NCBI RefSeq assembly: GCF_011516885.1
Contig: NZ_WOTD01000010.1
Span: forward strand, 1 to 64,000
DNA from: Acetobacter lambici
GTDB taxonomy: Bacteria; Pseudomonadota; Alphaproteobacteria; Acetobacterales; Acetobacteraceae
DNA: 64,000 nt
Direction of reading: 5' to 3'
The position numbers were made by a program, and so were the translations under genes. Of this stretch, positions 28,379 to 37,463 are shown one piece after another. Every line of letters starts with the position of its first letter. The first letter of the stretch is position 1. Below the pieces are notes generated by a model, which did no database searches, was not told the origin of the DNA, and saw only the letters and a program-made list of their open reading frames with translations.

Positions 28379-28480
28379 TCAGCCACAGCACTTCTTTTTA
28401 CGAATGAAATAGACAACCGCTGCAATCAGGCCCAGAGCCAGAATACCGCGTGCACAGGGGGATTTGGGGCATTTTGCCAT
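28379..28480 (-). CDS. 33-residue membrane peptide
   Basis: A very small frame reads MAKCPKSPCARGILALGLIA, a single membrane helix (LALGLIAAVVYFI), then RKKKCCG. The Cys/Lys ends and positive-inside charge suggest a membrane micro-protein. A GAGG stands 11 nt before the ATG at 28480, and a strong terminator follows the stop. A longer form from 28588 is open but looks non-coding at its start. It is a hypothesis that the gene is real. Confidence 0.5.
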   Translation of the reverse strand: MAKCPKSPCARGILALGLIAAVVYFIRKKKCCG

Positions 28481-28619
28481 GTCTTGAGCATCCTCAATAT
28501 GGGGTTCCACCCAACACGGGTCGGGCGTCTCCCTGCCTTTGTAGCGTATATGGCGCGCCGCGTCATGCCATCTGGCAAGCATAACCACCGCGCTGCCTCA
28601 TGCCTGCCGCGCAAAATAC

Positions 28620-29603
28620 TTATGGTAGCAAAATGGTACTGCCCGTGGTCGCGCCCGCCTCCAGCGCCTCGTGCGCCTTCTGGGCTTCGGCCAGTGCAAA
28701 ACGCTGGCCTATGGTGGGGCGCAGCGCGCCCTGCTCCAACATGGCAAACAGTTCCTGCGCCGCGGCCTCCAGTGCCGGGCGGGTGCCTATGTAGCTCGAA
28801 AGCGTGGGCCGGGTCAGGTACAGGCTGCCTCTGGCGGCCAGCACGCCCACATCCACCCCCGTAACCGGGCCGGAGGCATTGCCATAGCTGACCATAAGCC
28901 CGCGTGGGGCTAGGCAGTACAGGCTGGTCTCAAACGTCGCGCGGCCTATGCTGTCGTACACAACGGGCACCATGGCGCCGTTGGTCAGTGCGCGCACACG
29001 CTCGGGCAGGTTGTTTGTGCCCACCAGCACATCCGCCGCACCGCACGCCCGCGCAATATCGGCCTTATGCTCCGATGAGGTCACGCCAATAACCCGCGCG
29101 CCAAGGTAGCTGCCCCACTGGCACAGCAACTGCCCCACCCCACCCGCAGGGGCATAGACCAGAATACTCTCCCCCCGCCGCACCTTATGGACCTGCCACA
29201 GCAGCATATGCGCGGTCAGGCCACGTAGCATGACCGAGGCCGCAACCTCGGTGGAAACCCCCTCTGGCAGAACCACCAGCCGCTCGGCAGGGACCAGCCT
29301 GTGCTGGGCATACCCCCCCAGCACACCGGCATAGGCCACGCGCGCGCCAACGCTCAGGTCCACAACATCGGCCCCCACAGCCTCCACCACCCCTGCACCC
29401 TCCATGCCGGGGATGGCGGGCAGATGGGGGAACTTGTACAGCCCACTGCGAAAATACGTGTCGATAAAATTGACGCCGATCGCCTCCTGCCGCACCAGCA
29501 CCTCGCCCCTGTGCGGGAGCGGGACGGATACGAACTCGGGCAAAAGAACATCCGGCCCACCGGTATGGTGGACCCGGACAACCTGATTATGCTGCGCCGT
29601 CAT
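28620..29603 (-). CDS. quinone oxidoreductase (MDR family)
   Basis: A 327-residue zinc-free medium-chain dehydrogenase. NFIDTYFRSGLYKFPHLPAI and GMEGAGVVEAVGADV open the catalytic domain; the NADPH site has YAPAGGVGQLLCQWGSYLGA. No zinc-ligand cysteines are present, matching the QOR group that reduces quinones one electron at a time. The ATG at 29603 has GGGG 8 nt upstream. A separate envelope operon lies upstream on the same strand. Confidence 0.9.
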   Translation of the reverse strand: MTAQHNQVVRVHHTGGPDVLLPEFVSVPLPHRGEVLVRQEAIGVNFIDTYFRSGLYKFPHLPAIPGMEGAGVVEAVGADVVDLSVGARVAYAGVLGGYAQHRLVPAERLVVLPEGVSTEVAASVMLRGLTAHMLLWQVHKVRRGESILVYAPAGGVGQLLCQWGSYLGARVIGVTSSEHKADIARACGAADVLVGTNNLPERVRALTNGAMVPVVYDSIGRATFETSLYCLAPRGLMVSYGNASGPVTGVDVGVLAARGSLYLTRPTLSSYIGTRPALEAAAQELFAMLEQGALRPTIGQRFALAEAQKAHEALEAGATTGSTILLP

Positions 29604-29697
29604 GCTGTTCACCCCTTTGCTTGTCAGGGTGGCGGCTGCGGGTGGGACCGTGGACTACGCCACGGTGGCGCGCACAGGCTGGCCGCCACTTTGGTAG

Positions 29698-30744
29698 TTA
29701 TGGGGCCGCACGGTCCCTGTCATCCTCACCCAGAAGCTGGATAAGCTGGCGCAGGTCCGTAAGCAGAATACCCACCACAAAACGTATGATCGGGTCTGCC
29801 GTTTCATTTTCCGTTGGCAAAGCGGCCATCACCTCTGCCGCAATGCGGTATTCATCCCCCGAGCGGGCCACGGCCTCGCTCTCGCACCGCTGGATAATCC
29901 ACTGGAAGCCACGCAGCATGCCCGCGCGCACACTGGCCGCACGTTCCAGCTCCTCCGCCGTAGCTCTCTGGGGCAGCACCAGCATGGCGCGCGCCACCAC
30001 CAACGCATCCATCTGCAATTGCCGAATACCCGGCGGCAGGCGGGCCAACATGGGGTCGCGCTCATCCAGCGGGCGCCAGTGTTCGCGCCGGGCTTCCTCC
30101 AACGCGGCCTGCACCTTGCGCAAGGAGGCCGCGCATTCGTCATTCATGTCCTGAATGACCGACCATTCCACATGCCCGGTGCGGGCTTTTTGCAGCATGG
30201 CCACAATCTGGCGCACCGTAAGGGCTGCGTTGCGGAAGGCGTCCCGCCGGGCCTGCTCGTGCAGGACCACGTATGTCACCAGTGTGCCAGAGCCAACCCC
30301 GATCAGAATAGCCAGAACACGCTCAATCGGGCGCAAATAGGGGTCGTTATCGGATGGAAAGAGAATAGCCACCATAAGCGTGACCACGCCCATGCGGGCC
30401 TCGGGCTTCCAGGACACCAGAATGGCCAGTGGCACAAACGCAATGGTAAACGCCATCCATAACGGCCAATGCAGGAACATGAGCAGCGTAATGGGCGCAA
30501 TACTGGCCGTAGCCCCAATGAGCGTGCCCACCAGCTGGTCGCGCCCTTTGGAGATTGTGTCTGTAATACTGTTCTGGGTGACAATAACCGACGTAATAAG
30601 CGCCCAGCCCGGTTCTTGCAGGTTGGTCAGCCACGCCACAAACCCCGCAACCCCCACAGCACTGAGCAGGCGTACGGTCTGGCAGACGGTGGCGTTGCTC
30701 AGCCACCGTGCAAGCCACGGGCAATACCGGCTTATGTCCAGCAC
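29698..30744 (-). CDS. FUSC-like membrane protein
   Basis: A 348-residue protein with about six N-terminal membrane helices (LLSAVGVAGFVAWLTNLQ, PITLLMFLHWPLWMAFTIAF, MGVVTLMVAILFP) and a helical cytosolic domain (LRKVQAALEEARREHW). This is half the length of full FUSC/AaeB exporters and matches the single-unit FUSC-family proteins. It may export aromatic acids or similar compounds, but this is inferred from the family. The start is GTG at 30744 with no clear ribosome site. It follows the protease gene by 29 bp and is likely cotranscribed. Confidence 0.75.
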   Translation of the reverse strand: MLDISRYCPWLARWLSNATVCQTVRLLSAVGVAGFVAWLTNLQEPGWALITSVIVTQNSITDTISKGRDQLVGTLIGATASIAPITLLMFLHWPLWMAFTIAFVPLAILVSWKPEARMGVVTLMVAILFPSDNDPYLRPIERVLAILIGVGSGTLVTYVVLHEQARRDAFRNAALTVRQIVAMLQKARTGHVEWSVIQDMNDECAASLRKVQAALEEARREHWRPLDERDPMLARLPPGIRQLQMDALVVARAMLVLPQRATAEELERAASVRAGMLRGFQWIIQRCESEAVARSGDEYRIAAEVMAALPTENETADPIIRFVVGILLTDLRQLIQLLGEDDRDRAAP

Positions 30745-30773
30745 GGGCGTGCGTTTGCCCGTTAGGAGTGCAA

Positions 30774-32315
30774 TCAGGGTGCGTCCTCCGCGCTCAGGGG
30801 GAAGGGAATCCAGCGCAGGCCATCCGCGTCATGCACCAAAAGCAGGACCGAGCGTTTTTTGGCTTTACGCGCGGCCTCGATCCGCTGTTTGAGCGCTGCT
30901 GGCGTGCCAACCTCGGCCTGTTGCACCTCGGTTATCACATCCCCTTCCTTCAGCCCCCGGTCCGCCGCCGTGCCGTCGGATTTAACACTGGTGACCAGAA
31001 CCCCCTTCAGGCTTGTGGGCAGGTTGTATTTCTGCCGCCCCGCGCCATCCAGCGGGCCAACGGTAAAGCCAAAATCGGCAAAACTGACGGAGGCGGAAGA
31101 TTTGGGCGCGGGGGCAGCCTTGGCTGGTGCTTCCTCCGGGGTTTCGGGCAAGGCGCCAATGGTCACGGGCACGTCCATAACCTTGCCATGCCGCCACAGG
31201 CCCAGCTTGGCCTGTGTGCCAACGGGCAGTTGGGCGGACAGGCGCGGCAGGGCCTTGCCCTCGATCGGCTGGCCGTTCAGGCTCTGGATCACATCGCCCG
31301 TTTTAAGCCCGGCCTTGTCGGCGGGGCCGCCTTTTTCCACCCCGGCCACCAGCGCACCGCTGGGGGAGGACAGGCCCAGCCCGTCGGCTATGTCCTGCGT
31401 TACGTTCTGGATACGCACACCCAGCCACCCGCGCGAGACCTTGCCCGTTTTGCGTAACTGCTCCACAACGCCGCGCGCCTCGTTGGAGGGAATGGAAAAG
31501 CCGATCCCCACCGACCCGCCGGAGGGGGAGTAAATGGCGGTGTTCACGCCAATAACATTGCCATCCATATCAAACAGCGGGCCACCGGAATTGCCTTTGT
31601 TGATGGGGGCATCGGTCTGGATAAAATCATCATACGGGCCTTGGTCAATATTGCGCCCGCGGGAGGAAATAATGCCCGCCGTGACCGTGCCGGACAGGCC
31701 AAACGGGTTGCCAATGGCCAGAACCCAATCCCCCACCCGGCGGTGTTCGCTATCGCCAAAGCTGACAAAGGGGAGTGGTTTTTTGCTATCCACCTTCAGC
31801 AACGCCAGATCCGTGCGGTCATCATGCCCTACGGCATGGGCACTGAGCACCGTGTTGTCCTGCAAGGTCACGGTTATGCGGTCGGCTTTGCGGATAACGT
31901 GGTTGTTGGTCACGATGTAACCCGTGGGGTCGATAATAAAGCCCGAGCCAAGGGCCTGCATGCGCCGGGGCGGAGCGTTGGGGTCTGTCTGGCGGTTCAT
32001 GAAATCATGAAAAAACTTCTCGAACGGAGACCCCTGCGGGAAGTTGGGCATCTGGGGGAGCTGGTCGTCCTCGTCATCATCCTCGGCGTCCGCCTCACGC
32101 ACGGTCTGGGTGGTGGACACGTTCACCACCGCAGGCAGCAGGCGGGCCGCAAGGTCGGCAAAGCTGTCCGGCGCACGCCCCCCTGCCGCCACCACCGCTG
32201 GGACCGGTGCGGGGGCTGGCGCATCCGCCGCATGCAGCGGGGTCAAAACGCCAAGCCCCGCCACCAGCACGGAGGAGAGGGAAACAGAGCAGAACAGACG
32301 GACGGACACACGCAT
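30774..32315 (-). CDS. degP: periplasmic Do-like serine protease (DegP/HtrA type)
   Basis: A 513-residue protease-chaperone. After a signal peptide (LFCSVSLSSVLVAGLGVLTP) an acidic linker (READAEDDDEDD) leads to the trypsin-like domain with His139 in VTNNHVI, Asp169 in DDRTDLALL and Ser243 in GNSGGPL. Two PDZ domains follow, the first starting at VSRGWLGVRIQNV and the second after FGFTVGPLDGAG. It removes misfolded envelope proteins. The start at 32315 is chosen because it precedes a clean signal peptide; a longer form to 32378 is possible. It sits between opgC and the FUSC-like gene. Confidence 0.93.
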   Translation of the reverse strand: MRVSVRLFCSVSLSSVLVAGLGVLTPLHAADAPAPAPVPAVVAAGGRAPDSFADLAARLLPAVVNVSTTQTVREADAEDDDEDDQLPQMPNFPQGSPFEKFFHDFMNRQTDPNAPPRRMQALGSGFIIDPTGYIVTNNHVIRKADRITVTLQDNTVLSAHAVGHDDRTDLALLKVDSKKPLPFVSFGDSEHRRVGDWVLAIGNPFGLSGTVTAGIISSRGRNIDQGPYDDFIQTDAPINKGNSGGPLFDMDGNVIGVNTAIYSPSGGSVGIGFSIPSNEARGVVEQLRKTGKVSRGWLGVRIQNVTQDIADGLGLSSPSGALVAGVEKGGPADKAGLKTGDVIQSLNGQPIEGKALPRLSAQLPVGTQAKLGLWRHGKVMDVPVTIGALPETPEEAPAKAAPAPKSSASVSFADFGFTVGPLDGAGRQKYNLPTSLKGVLVTSVKSDGTAADRGLKEGDVITEVQQAEVGTPAALKQRIEAARKAKKRSVLLLVHDADGLRWIPFPLSAEDAP

Positions 32316-32403
32316 GGACAACACAACTTTCTGCCGGGACAGGACAATTCTCAAACACTGGAGGGTAAGGTTATTCATGGCGTGCCAAAACGGCAAGCAC
32401 CCC

Positions 32404-33696
32404 CTACCCCCCTGTCGGGCTGGAGGCCACCGCCACAGGGGGTGGGGCCGCCGGTTTGGCCGCACGGGCGCGGGCGCGCCGCCGGTCCAGCCATGAGGCA
32501 AGGCCGATCAGAATGGCCAGCCCCACAACATTGACCGCAATCTGCAAAACCCAGCCTTCGCCAAAGGTGCTGAAGATCAGGCGTGCGTAAAGGTCCAGTA
32601 TGGTGCCAACCACAAACACTTCCAGCGAATTGCGACCAACACGGGCCAGCTCCTGCCCCACCCACGATTCGGCCGCCCAGCGGCGCGCGGGCTCGGAGGA
32701 CTGGACGAGGTAGAAAATGGCCATCACGTCAAACAGCCGCAAAGGCGAGAGCCAGCTTTTGGCCGGAGCCAGCGTGTTGCCAAACGGGCGCAGGTCGGGC
32801 AGGCCCCACAACGCCCAGGGGAACGCCTGAATGGCCGAGAACAGCAGATACACCCAGCACAGCGCCGCCAGGGCTGGCACACGCTTGAAGTCCCGCCCGC
32901 GCTGCTGTGTCTGGGCGGAGGCGGTCAGCCCGAGGGCAAACAGGAACTGCCATGCCAGCGGGTTGAAGTACCAGCCATCGGGGTCCAGCCAGTTGGGAAA
33001 GTTCAGCTCCGGGTCCATGTTCACCAGCATCCACAACGCCCCCGACAGCAACAACGCCAGTGAGCGATGGACACGCATAAGCAGGTAAAAAATGGGGAAG
33101 CCGGTCAGCAGCACAAGGTAAAGCGGCATGATGTTGAGGTTGGATGGCAACGCATCAAACATCATCACCCGCCAGATCCAGCCCAGACCATGGGCCAGTT
33201 CGGGCTCCAGATAATCGACCGAAACCGGGGTAAAGTGCCGCCAGCCGCGCACAGTAAACACATAGGCCATGACCATGATGGTCTGCCCGATGTAGAGTTG
33301 CACACAGCGCTTGAACAGGCGTTGCAGGGTAGGCAGCACACCGTATTTGGTAAAACCCCGCCCATAGGCCAGCCACGAGGCATAGCCCGCCAGCAGCACA
33401 AACACCTCCGCCGCGTCGGCAAAGCCCACATTGCGCATGGTAAAGCGGTTGAGCAGGTTCTGGGGGATGTGGTCGATGAACATCATCAGCAGGGCCGCGC
33501 CCCGCAGGGCGTCAATCCTGTGGTCACGGCGGCTGCGCGTGGGAGCGGGCGTACCCGGTGAGGTGGCGGGCGTGGCTCCACCTGCCACGGCTGCCTGCGC
33601 GTCTGTGGCAGGCTGTGGTACGCTGCGTGATGCGTCCCGTGTGCTGCCTGCCTTGTCCGTATGTGCGTCCGTATGTGCGTCCGTGTGTGCCTGCAT
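32404..33696 (-). CDS. opgC: OpgC-family membrane acyltransferase
   Basis: A 430-residue integral membrane protein with about ten helices. RRDHRIDALRGAALLMMFID and QNLLNRFTMRNVGFADAAEV are the OpgC signature region, and HGLGWIWRVMMFDALP follows. OpgC proteins add succinyl groups to osmoregulated periplasmic glucans. A long Thr/Pro/Ala-rich N-terminus of about 55 residues is unusual and starts with a tandem TDAH repeat. No mdoGH genes are nearby. The downstream protease starts within 90 bp, so the two probably form an operon. Confidence 0.82.
   Translation of the reverse strand: MQAHTDAHTDAHTDKAGSTRDASRSVPQPATDAQAAVAGGATPATSPGTPAPTRSRRDHRIDALRGAALLMMFIDHIPQNLLNRFTMRNVGFADAAEVFVLLAGYASWLAYGRGFTKYGVLPTLQRLFKRCVQLYIGQTIMVMAYVFTVRGWRHFTPVSVDYLEPELAHGLGWIWRVMMFDALPSNLNIMPLYLVLLTGFPIFYLLMRVHRSLALLLSGALWMLVNMDPELNFPNWLDPDGWYFNPLAWQFLFALGLTASAQTQQRGRDFKRVPALAALCWVYLLFSAIQAFPWALWGLPDLRPFGNTLAPAKSWLSPLRLFDVMAIFYLVQSSEPARRWAAESWVGQELARVGRNSLEVFVVGTILDLYARLIFSTFGEGWVLQIAVNVVGLAILIGLASWLDRRRARARAAKPAAPPPVAVASSPTGG
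33655..33690. repeat. 12-bp tandem repeat inside the opgC start
   Basis: Three copies of GTCCGTATGTGC (the third with one change) encode repeated Thr-Asp-Ala-His at the N-terminus of the OpgC protein. The repeat keeps frame (12 bp), so copy changes would lengthen or shorten the tail without a frameshift. Confidence 0.9.
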
Positions 33697-33846
33697 CTTA
33701 CCCTTTCGGCACTACCCTGCCTCGCCCGCCTGTTATTCCGTGCCCGTTCCTCTACCCATACCACCCTGTATGTGCCAGAAAAAAGGCGTTATAACCCATA
33801 GCCGCCCCAACGGCGCGCCCATATCCGCTGCTGTTCCCCGCGCAGC

Positions 33847-35091
33847 ATGGTAACCCCCCACAGGAACAGGACAAAACCCTTGGCGCAGAATGCCCCTTTT
33901 TCTTCTGACACACTGATGGACCTGCTCAATACCGTCAGAACGCCACAGAGCGGGCTTTCCCTTGCCAGCGCCGGACGGCTGGAAAGCTGCACGGTGGACG
34001 ATGGCGGCCGCCTGACCCTGACCCTGACCGTCCCACGTGAGCAGGCCCCCGCCCTGTCCGCCCTGTGTGATGAAGCCGCCAAAAAGTTGCAGACACTGCC
34101 CAACATCACCAGCGCCACCATTATCCTGACCGCGCACCGCCCGGCAGGTGCGCCGGGGCCGAGCGCTCCAGCACACCCCCCACGGCAGGCAGGTGAGCAG
34201 GCAGCAAGCCCCCCCAACGCTGCGGCCCAGAGCACTGGGGCCAGCCGGGGCAAGGCCCCCTCCGCTGCTGGGGGGCACCGCCCCCTTGGTGGCGCGCCCG
34301 CAGCACCCGATGCCCCCGTGCTACCCGGCGTTAAAACCATTATTGCTGTGGCCTCGGGCAAAGGCGGGGTGGGCAAGTCTACCACAGCGGTCAACCTTGC
34401 CGTGGGTCTGGGCATGGAAGGGCTGAAGACCGGCCTGCTTGATGCCGATATTCACGGCCCATCCCTGCACCGCATGCTGGGCACCTCCGGCAAGCCCGAA
34501 GTGGTGGAAGGCCGCCTGCAACCCATGCAGGCATGGGGTATTCGCGTCGTGTCCCTTGGTATGCTGGTGGACGAAAAAGCCGCCATGATCTGGCGTGGCC
34601 CCATGGTTATGGGGGCAATCAACCAGTTACTGACCGATGTGGACTGGGGCGATCTGGACGTGATGATCGTGGACCTGCCGCCGGGCACGGGGGATGCCCA
34701 CCTCTCGCTTACCCAGAAAGTGCCGCTCAGCGGGGCTGTTATTGTGTCCACCCCGCAGGACATTGCCCTGATCGACGCCCGCCGGGGTGTTACCATGTTT
34801 GAAAAAGTGCATGTGCCGGTGCTGGGGCTGGTGGAAAATATGTCCTACTTCTGCTGCCCCAATTGTGGGCACAACACGGAACTGTTCGGCCATGGTGGCG
34901 CCCGGCGCGAGGCCGAGGCCATGGGTGTGCCCTTCCTTGGGGAAGTGCCGCTGCTGGCCGATATCCGCTCCAGCGGGGACAGCGGCGTACCGCTGGTGAT
35001 TGGCGCACCACACAGCGAGGGCGGCAAGGCATGGCGCGCCATTGCCCATACCGTAGCCACCGCCGTGCGGGCCATGCAGCACTCAACATAA
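33847..35091 (+). CDS. mrp: Mrp/ApbC-type iron-sulfur carrier ATPase
   Basis: A 414-residue P-loop ATPase. An N-terminal FSCA/DUF59-like domain (about 20-95) is joined by a long Ala/Pro-rich linker to the ATPase domain with VASGKGGVGKSTTAVNLA and the Mrp signature IVDLPPGTGDAHLSLTQ. The cluster-binding CxxC is in FCCPNCGHNTELFG. It transfers Fe-S clusters to target proteins. The ATG at 33847 lacks a strong ribosome site; a TTG at 33880 with AGGA 8 nt upstream is an alternative. Confidence 0.92.
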   Translation: MVTPHRNRTKPLAQNAPFSSDTLMDLLNTVRTPQSGLSLASAGRLESCTVDDGGRLTLTLTVPREQAPALSALCDEAAKKLQTLPNITSATIILTAHRPAGAPGPSAPAHPPRQAGEQAASPPNAAAQSTGASRGKAPSAAGGHRPLGGAPAAPDAPVLPGVKTIIAVASGKGGVGKSTTAVNLAVGLGMEGLKTGLLDADIHGPSLHRMLGTSGKPEVVEGRLQPMQAWGIRVVSLGMLVDEKAAMIWRGPMVMGAINQLLTDVDWGDLDVMIVDLPPGTGDAHLSLTQKVPLSGAVIVSTPQDIALIDARRGVTMFEKVHVPVLGLVENMSYFCCPNCGHNTELFGHGGARREAEAMGVPFLGEVPLLADIRSSGDSGVPLVIGAPHSEGGKAWRAIAHTVATAVRAMQHST

Positions 35092-35267
35092 AAACGGACC
35101 CGCCCCGGGCGGGGGGCCACCAGCCCGCTTAGCCGGGGCACCGGATGGTCCCGACCAGTGTCAGGCCCTACCTACTCCGGGCCTGCGTGCCGCACCGCCC
35201 GTGGCGGTCGCCTGCAACCGTAACGCGGGGGTTATGCCCCTGCATGGCGCCATGCCCGCCGCGGGCT

Positions 35268-35582
35268 TTAGTGTTTGGCTGTGCGGGTCTGCTTGGTGGC
35301 TTTGGTTGTGCCCGCCGGAGTAGGTGTGTCCTTGAAGTACACACTACAGGCCGGGCTGAGCTTGTCTTTTTTACGCGCCATGCAGGCCGCGATTTTCTTT
35401 TCATTGGGGATGGCGAGCGCGCACAGGCGCAGGGCATCGCCCTTGCAGGCTCTGGTCTGCTGGTCGCGCGCCGTGTCGGCCCACGCAGGCAGGCCAGCAG
35501 CCCCCCAGACCCCTGCCCCCAGAACAAGAGCGGACAGAACAAGGCGGGCAGTGCGGGCAAAATGCCGGTTCAGGCAAGACAT
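35268..35582 (-). CDS. small secreted Cys-rich repeat protein
   Basis: A 104-residue exported protein. A signal peptide (LVLSALVLGAGVWGAAGLPA) ends at AWA. The mature part has four cysteines, at 46, 54, 67 and 79, spaced as in the 'Cys_rich_FGFR'-type repeat (CKGDALRLCALAIP, then AACMARKKDKLSPAC). The C-terminus is Thr/Lys-rich. The family is widespread in proteobacteria without a known function. ATG 35582 has AGAGGA 6 nt upstream. Confidence 0.75.
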   Translation of the reverse strand: MSCLNRHFARTARLVLSALVLGAGVWGAAGLPAWADTARDQQTRACKGDALRLCALAIPNEKKIAACMARKKDKLSPACSVYFKDTPTPAGTTKATKQTRTAKH

Positions 35583-35771
35583 GGACAATCCTCTATTCCC
35601 CAGAATATGCGCAGTCATGGTACCATTGCGGGTGTTGATCCGGGCATCACATAACGGCGGGTGGTCAGAGCGCACTTCCGTGCCCGAGACCTTGAGGTGT
35701 TATGGCCCGCCCACGCCCCCGCCTGATATGAAAGGCGTCAAGTCCGGGCAGATTTAATGCAAATATCTTGA

Positions 35772-35811
35772 TAAAAAATGAGCGCCGGAGGGACTGGCCC
35801 CACGGCGCTCC
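35772..35811 (-). terminator. rho-independent terminator of thyX
   Basis: On the minus strand GAGCGCCG pairs with CGGCGCTC around a GC-rich inner loop and is followed by a run of T (ATTTTTT). It lies about 25 bp past the thyX stop codon. Confidence 0.85.
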
Positions 35812-35835
35812 AACAATGCAGGACGGCTCGCCCGC

Positions 35836-36753
35836 TCAGGCTGCGGGGGCCTTCAGGATCGCCATCATTTCATCCCACTCGCGGCGGCTCAGGCCAGACC
35901 CGGCCTGTTCCACCACCTCACCCGCCAGCATGCGGCGCACAACCGCCATCATGGAGGCGGAGAATGTGACCGCGCCCCGGCGATATTCCTCAAACGCCGC
36001 CGCCGTAACCGGTAGCCACGCATGCAGGATTTTCAGCATGGCTTCGGCATACACACGAATTTCGTACTGTGCGTGGGGGTCTATGCGCAGGGCAAGGAAG
36101 TGCATGAGGTTATGCAGGTCGATCTTCCAGTACCACTGTGTGTAGGTGTTCAGCGTCAGGTTGATGCGCCCGAGTTCACGCGCAAGGCCGTAGCCATTTT
36201 CCGCGTCCAGCATGCGTTCGTAATCGCGGTAGGTGCGCATGGCGTCATCACGCAGGATGTCCAGCACCTCGGCGGCCGCCTGTGGCGCGAGGATGGCACC
36301 CCGGCCCTGACGGTTGACCTCGCTCTGGGCGGCCATGTGGGCGGGGTCGGGCAGGTAGAACTCGCTATCCAGAATGGAGTAGCGGGCCGAATACTCGTTC
36401 ACGCTCGCCATACGGTGGCGAATCCACTGCCGTGCCACAAAAATGGGCAGTTTGACGTGGAATTTGATCTCACACATTTCAAACGGGGAGGAATGGCGGT
36501 GCCGCATGAGGTAGCGGATCAGCCCGGCATCTTCCGACACCTTGCGTGTGCCCCGCCCGTAGGACACACGGGCCGCCTGCACAATGGCGGCGTCATCCCC
36601 CATATAGTCGATCACGCGCACAAACCCGTGGTCGAGCACTTCCTGCGGGTCGTAGAGCATGGCCTCAAGGGCTGCCACGGTGGGGCGGCGGGTGGAGAAT
36701 GTTTCCTGCCCGTGGGCCGCAATTTCGGCACGTTGCTCTGGGGTCAGTGACAT
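35836..36753 (-). CDS. thyX: flavin-dependent thymidylate synthase
   Basis: A 305-residue ThyX. The family motif [14 protein letters not shown] fits RHRxxSxNxxSxRY and binds FAD and dUMP. The N-terminal [20 protein letters not shown] and [20 protein letters not shown] are typical. It methylates dUMP using folate and NADPH. ATG 36753 has GGTGGAG 9 nt upstream; an ATG at 36771 is another option. The tmRNA gene diverges upstream. Confidence 0.96.
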   Translation of the reverse strand: MSLTPEQRAEIAAHGQETFSTRRPTVAALEAMLYDPQEVLDHGFVRVIDYMGDDAAIVQAARVSYGRGTRKVSEDAGLIRYLMRHRHSSPFEMCEIKFHVKLPIFVARQWIRHRMASVNEYSARYSILDSEFYLPDPAHMAAQSEVNRQGRGAILAPQAAAEVLDILRDDAMRTYRDYERMLDAENGYGLARELGRINLTLNTYTQWYWKIDLHNLMHFLALRIDPHAQYEIRVYAEAMLKILHAWLPVTAAAFEEYRRGAVTFSASMMAVVRRMLAGEVVEQAGSGLSRREWDEMMAILKAPAA

Positions 36754-36977
36754 GCGCAGGATCTCCACCATGCTAGAAAAAACAGACAGCGCAAGTGGTT
36801 GCCGCCGCACTTACGCACGCGGGTTGTAGCAGGCAATACAGGTTGGATGAAAGAGGGCAGGTGCCGCCCAAAGCACAATTACTCAGGCGCCCCACCCCAC
36901 CGGCCCCACCCGCACGCGGGGGAGCACAGCACTCTTGCAATCCACCCACAGCCCCCCTATGTGTGGGGTGCCGGAAG

Positions 36978-37260
36978 ATTTCTTGCGGCTATGGCAATAA
37001 ACGGGATGTGGCATAGACGTAGTGGACCCGGGGGCGGTACCCGGCGTCTCCACCATACATCCGGATCGCAAGACCCGGACAGATGGGGACGAAATAGGCT
37101 CGACACGCGCAGTAAAGACATCTTTTTTGCCCGGCATTGTACCACCGATATCGGGCTATTTTTACAAGTGCCAATGATAACACTGAGGTGCTCGCTGTCG
37201 CTGCATAAGCGATAAGCGCGGTTCGGGAGGGCACCGGGCAACAGAAGCCCTCCCACTTCA
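36978..37260 (+). ncRNA. ssrA: two-piece (circularly permuted) tmRNA precursor
   Basis: The acceptor piece comes first and ends CGTCTCC-ACCA at 37055. Its T arm at 37028-37044 has stem CCGGG/CCCGG with loop GGCGGTA. A 29-nt spacer (37056-37084) follows, then the coding piece begins GGGGACG at 37085. GGGGACG pairs with CGTCTCC to form a 7-bp acceptor stem with the G3-U70 alanine identity pair, and A precedes CCA. The tag frame at 37170-37208 reads ANDNTEVLAVAA then TAA, a normal alphaproteobacterial ssrA tag. A GGGAGGGC/GCCCTCCC hairpin (37225-37254) closes the coding piece. The outer ends are approximate. Confidence 0.93.
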
Positions 37261-37463
37261 TACCATTCCCCTTTATAATTATGCTCCACCACCAGTGCCG
37301 CTGGGGGTGCGTCTGCCGTGGGGTTGAGCCCACCCCATGCCCTGCGGCATGGCCGCAGGCAGGCCTTGGCGCTTGCACTGGCCGAACCTTTCGCGCATGG
37401 CTGACGCTAGAGTGATAAGCATGGCCAGCCGCACCACCCCCGGCTGAAGCAAGGAGACCAAGC

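Noticed and set aside
33733-34278. A minus-strand frame overlapping the start of mrp
   Set aside because: It is Gly/Ala/Pro-rich without motifs, and mrp is well supported on the other strand.
36883-37292. Small protein-coding frames on both strands around 36.9-37.3 kb
   Set aside because: The region folds as a two-piece tmRNA with paired ends and a tag; the frames carry no protein features.
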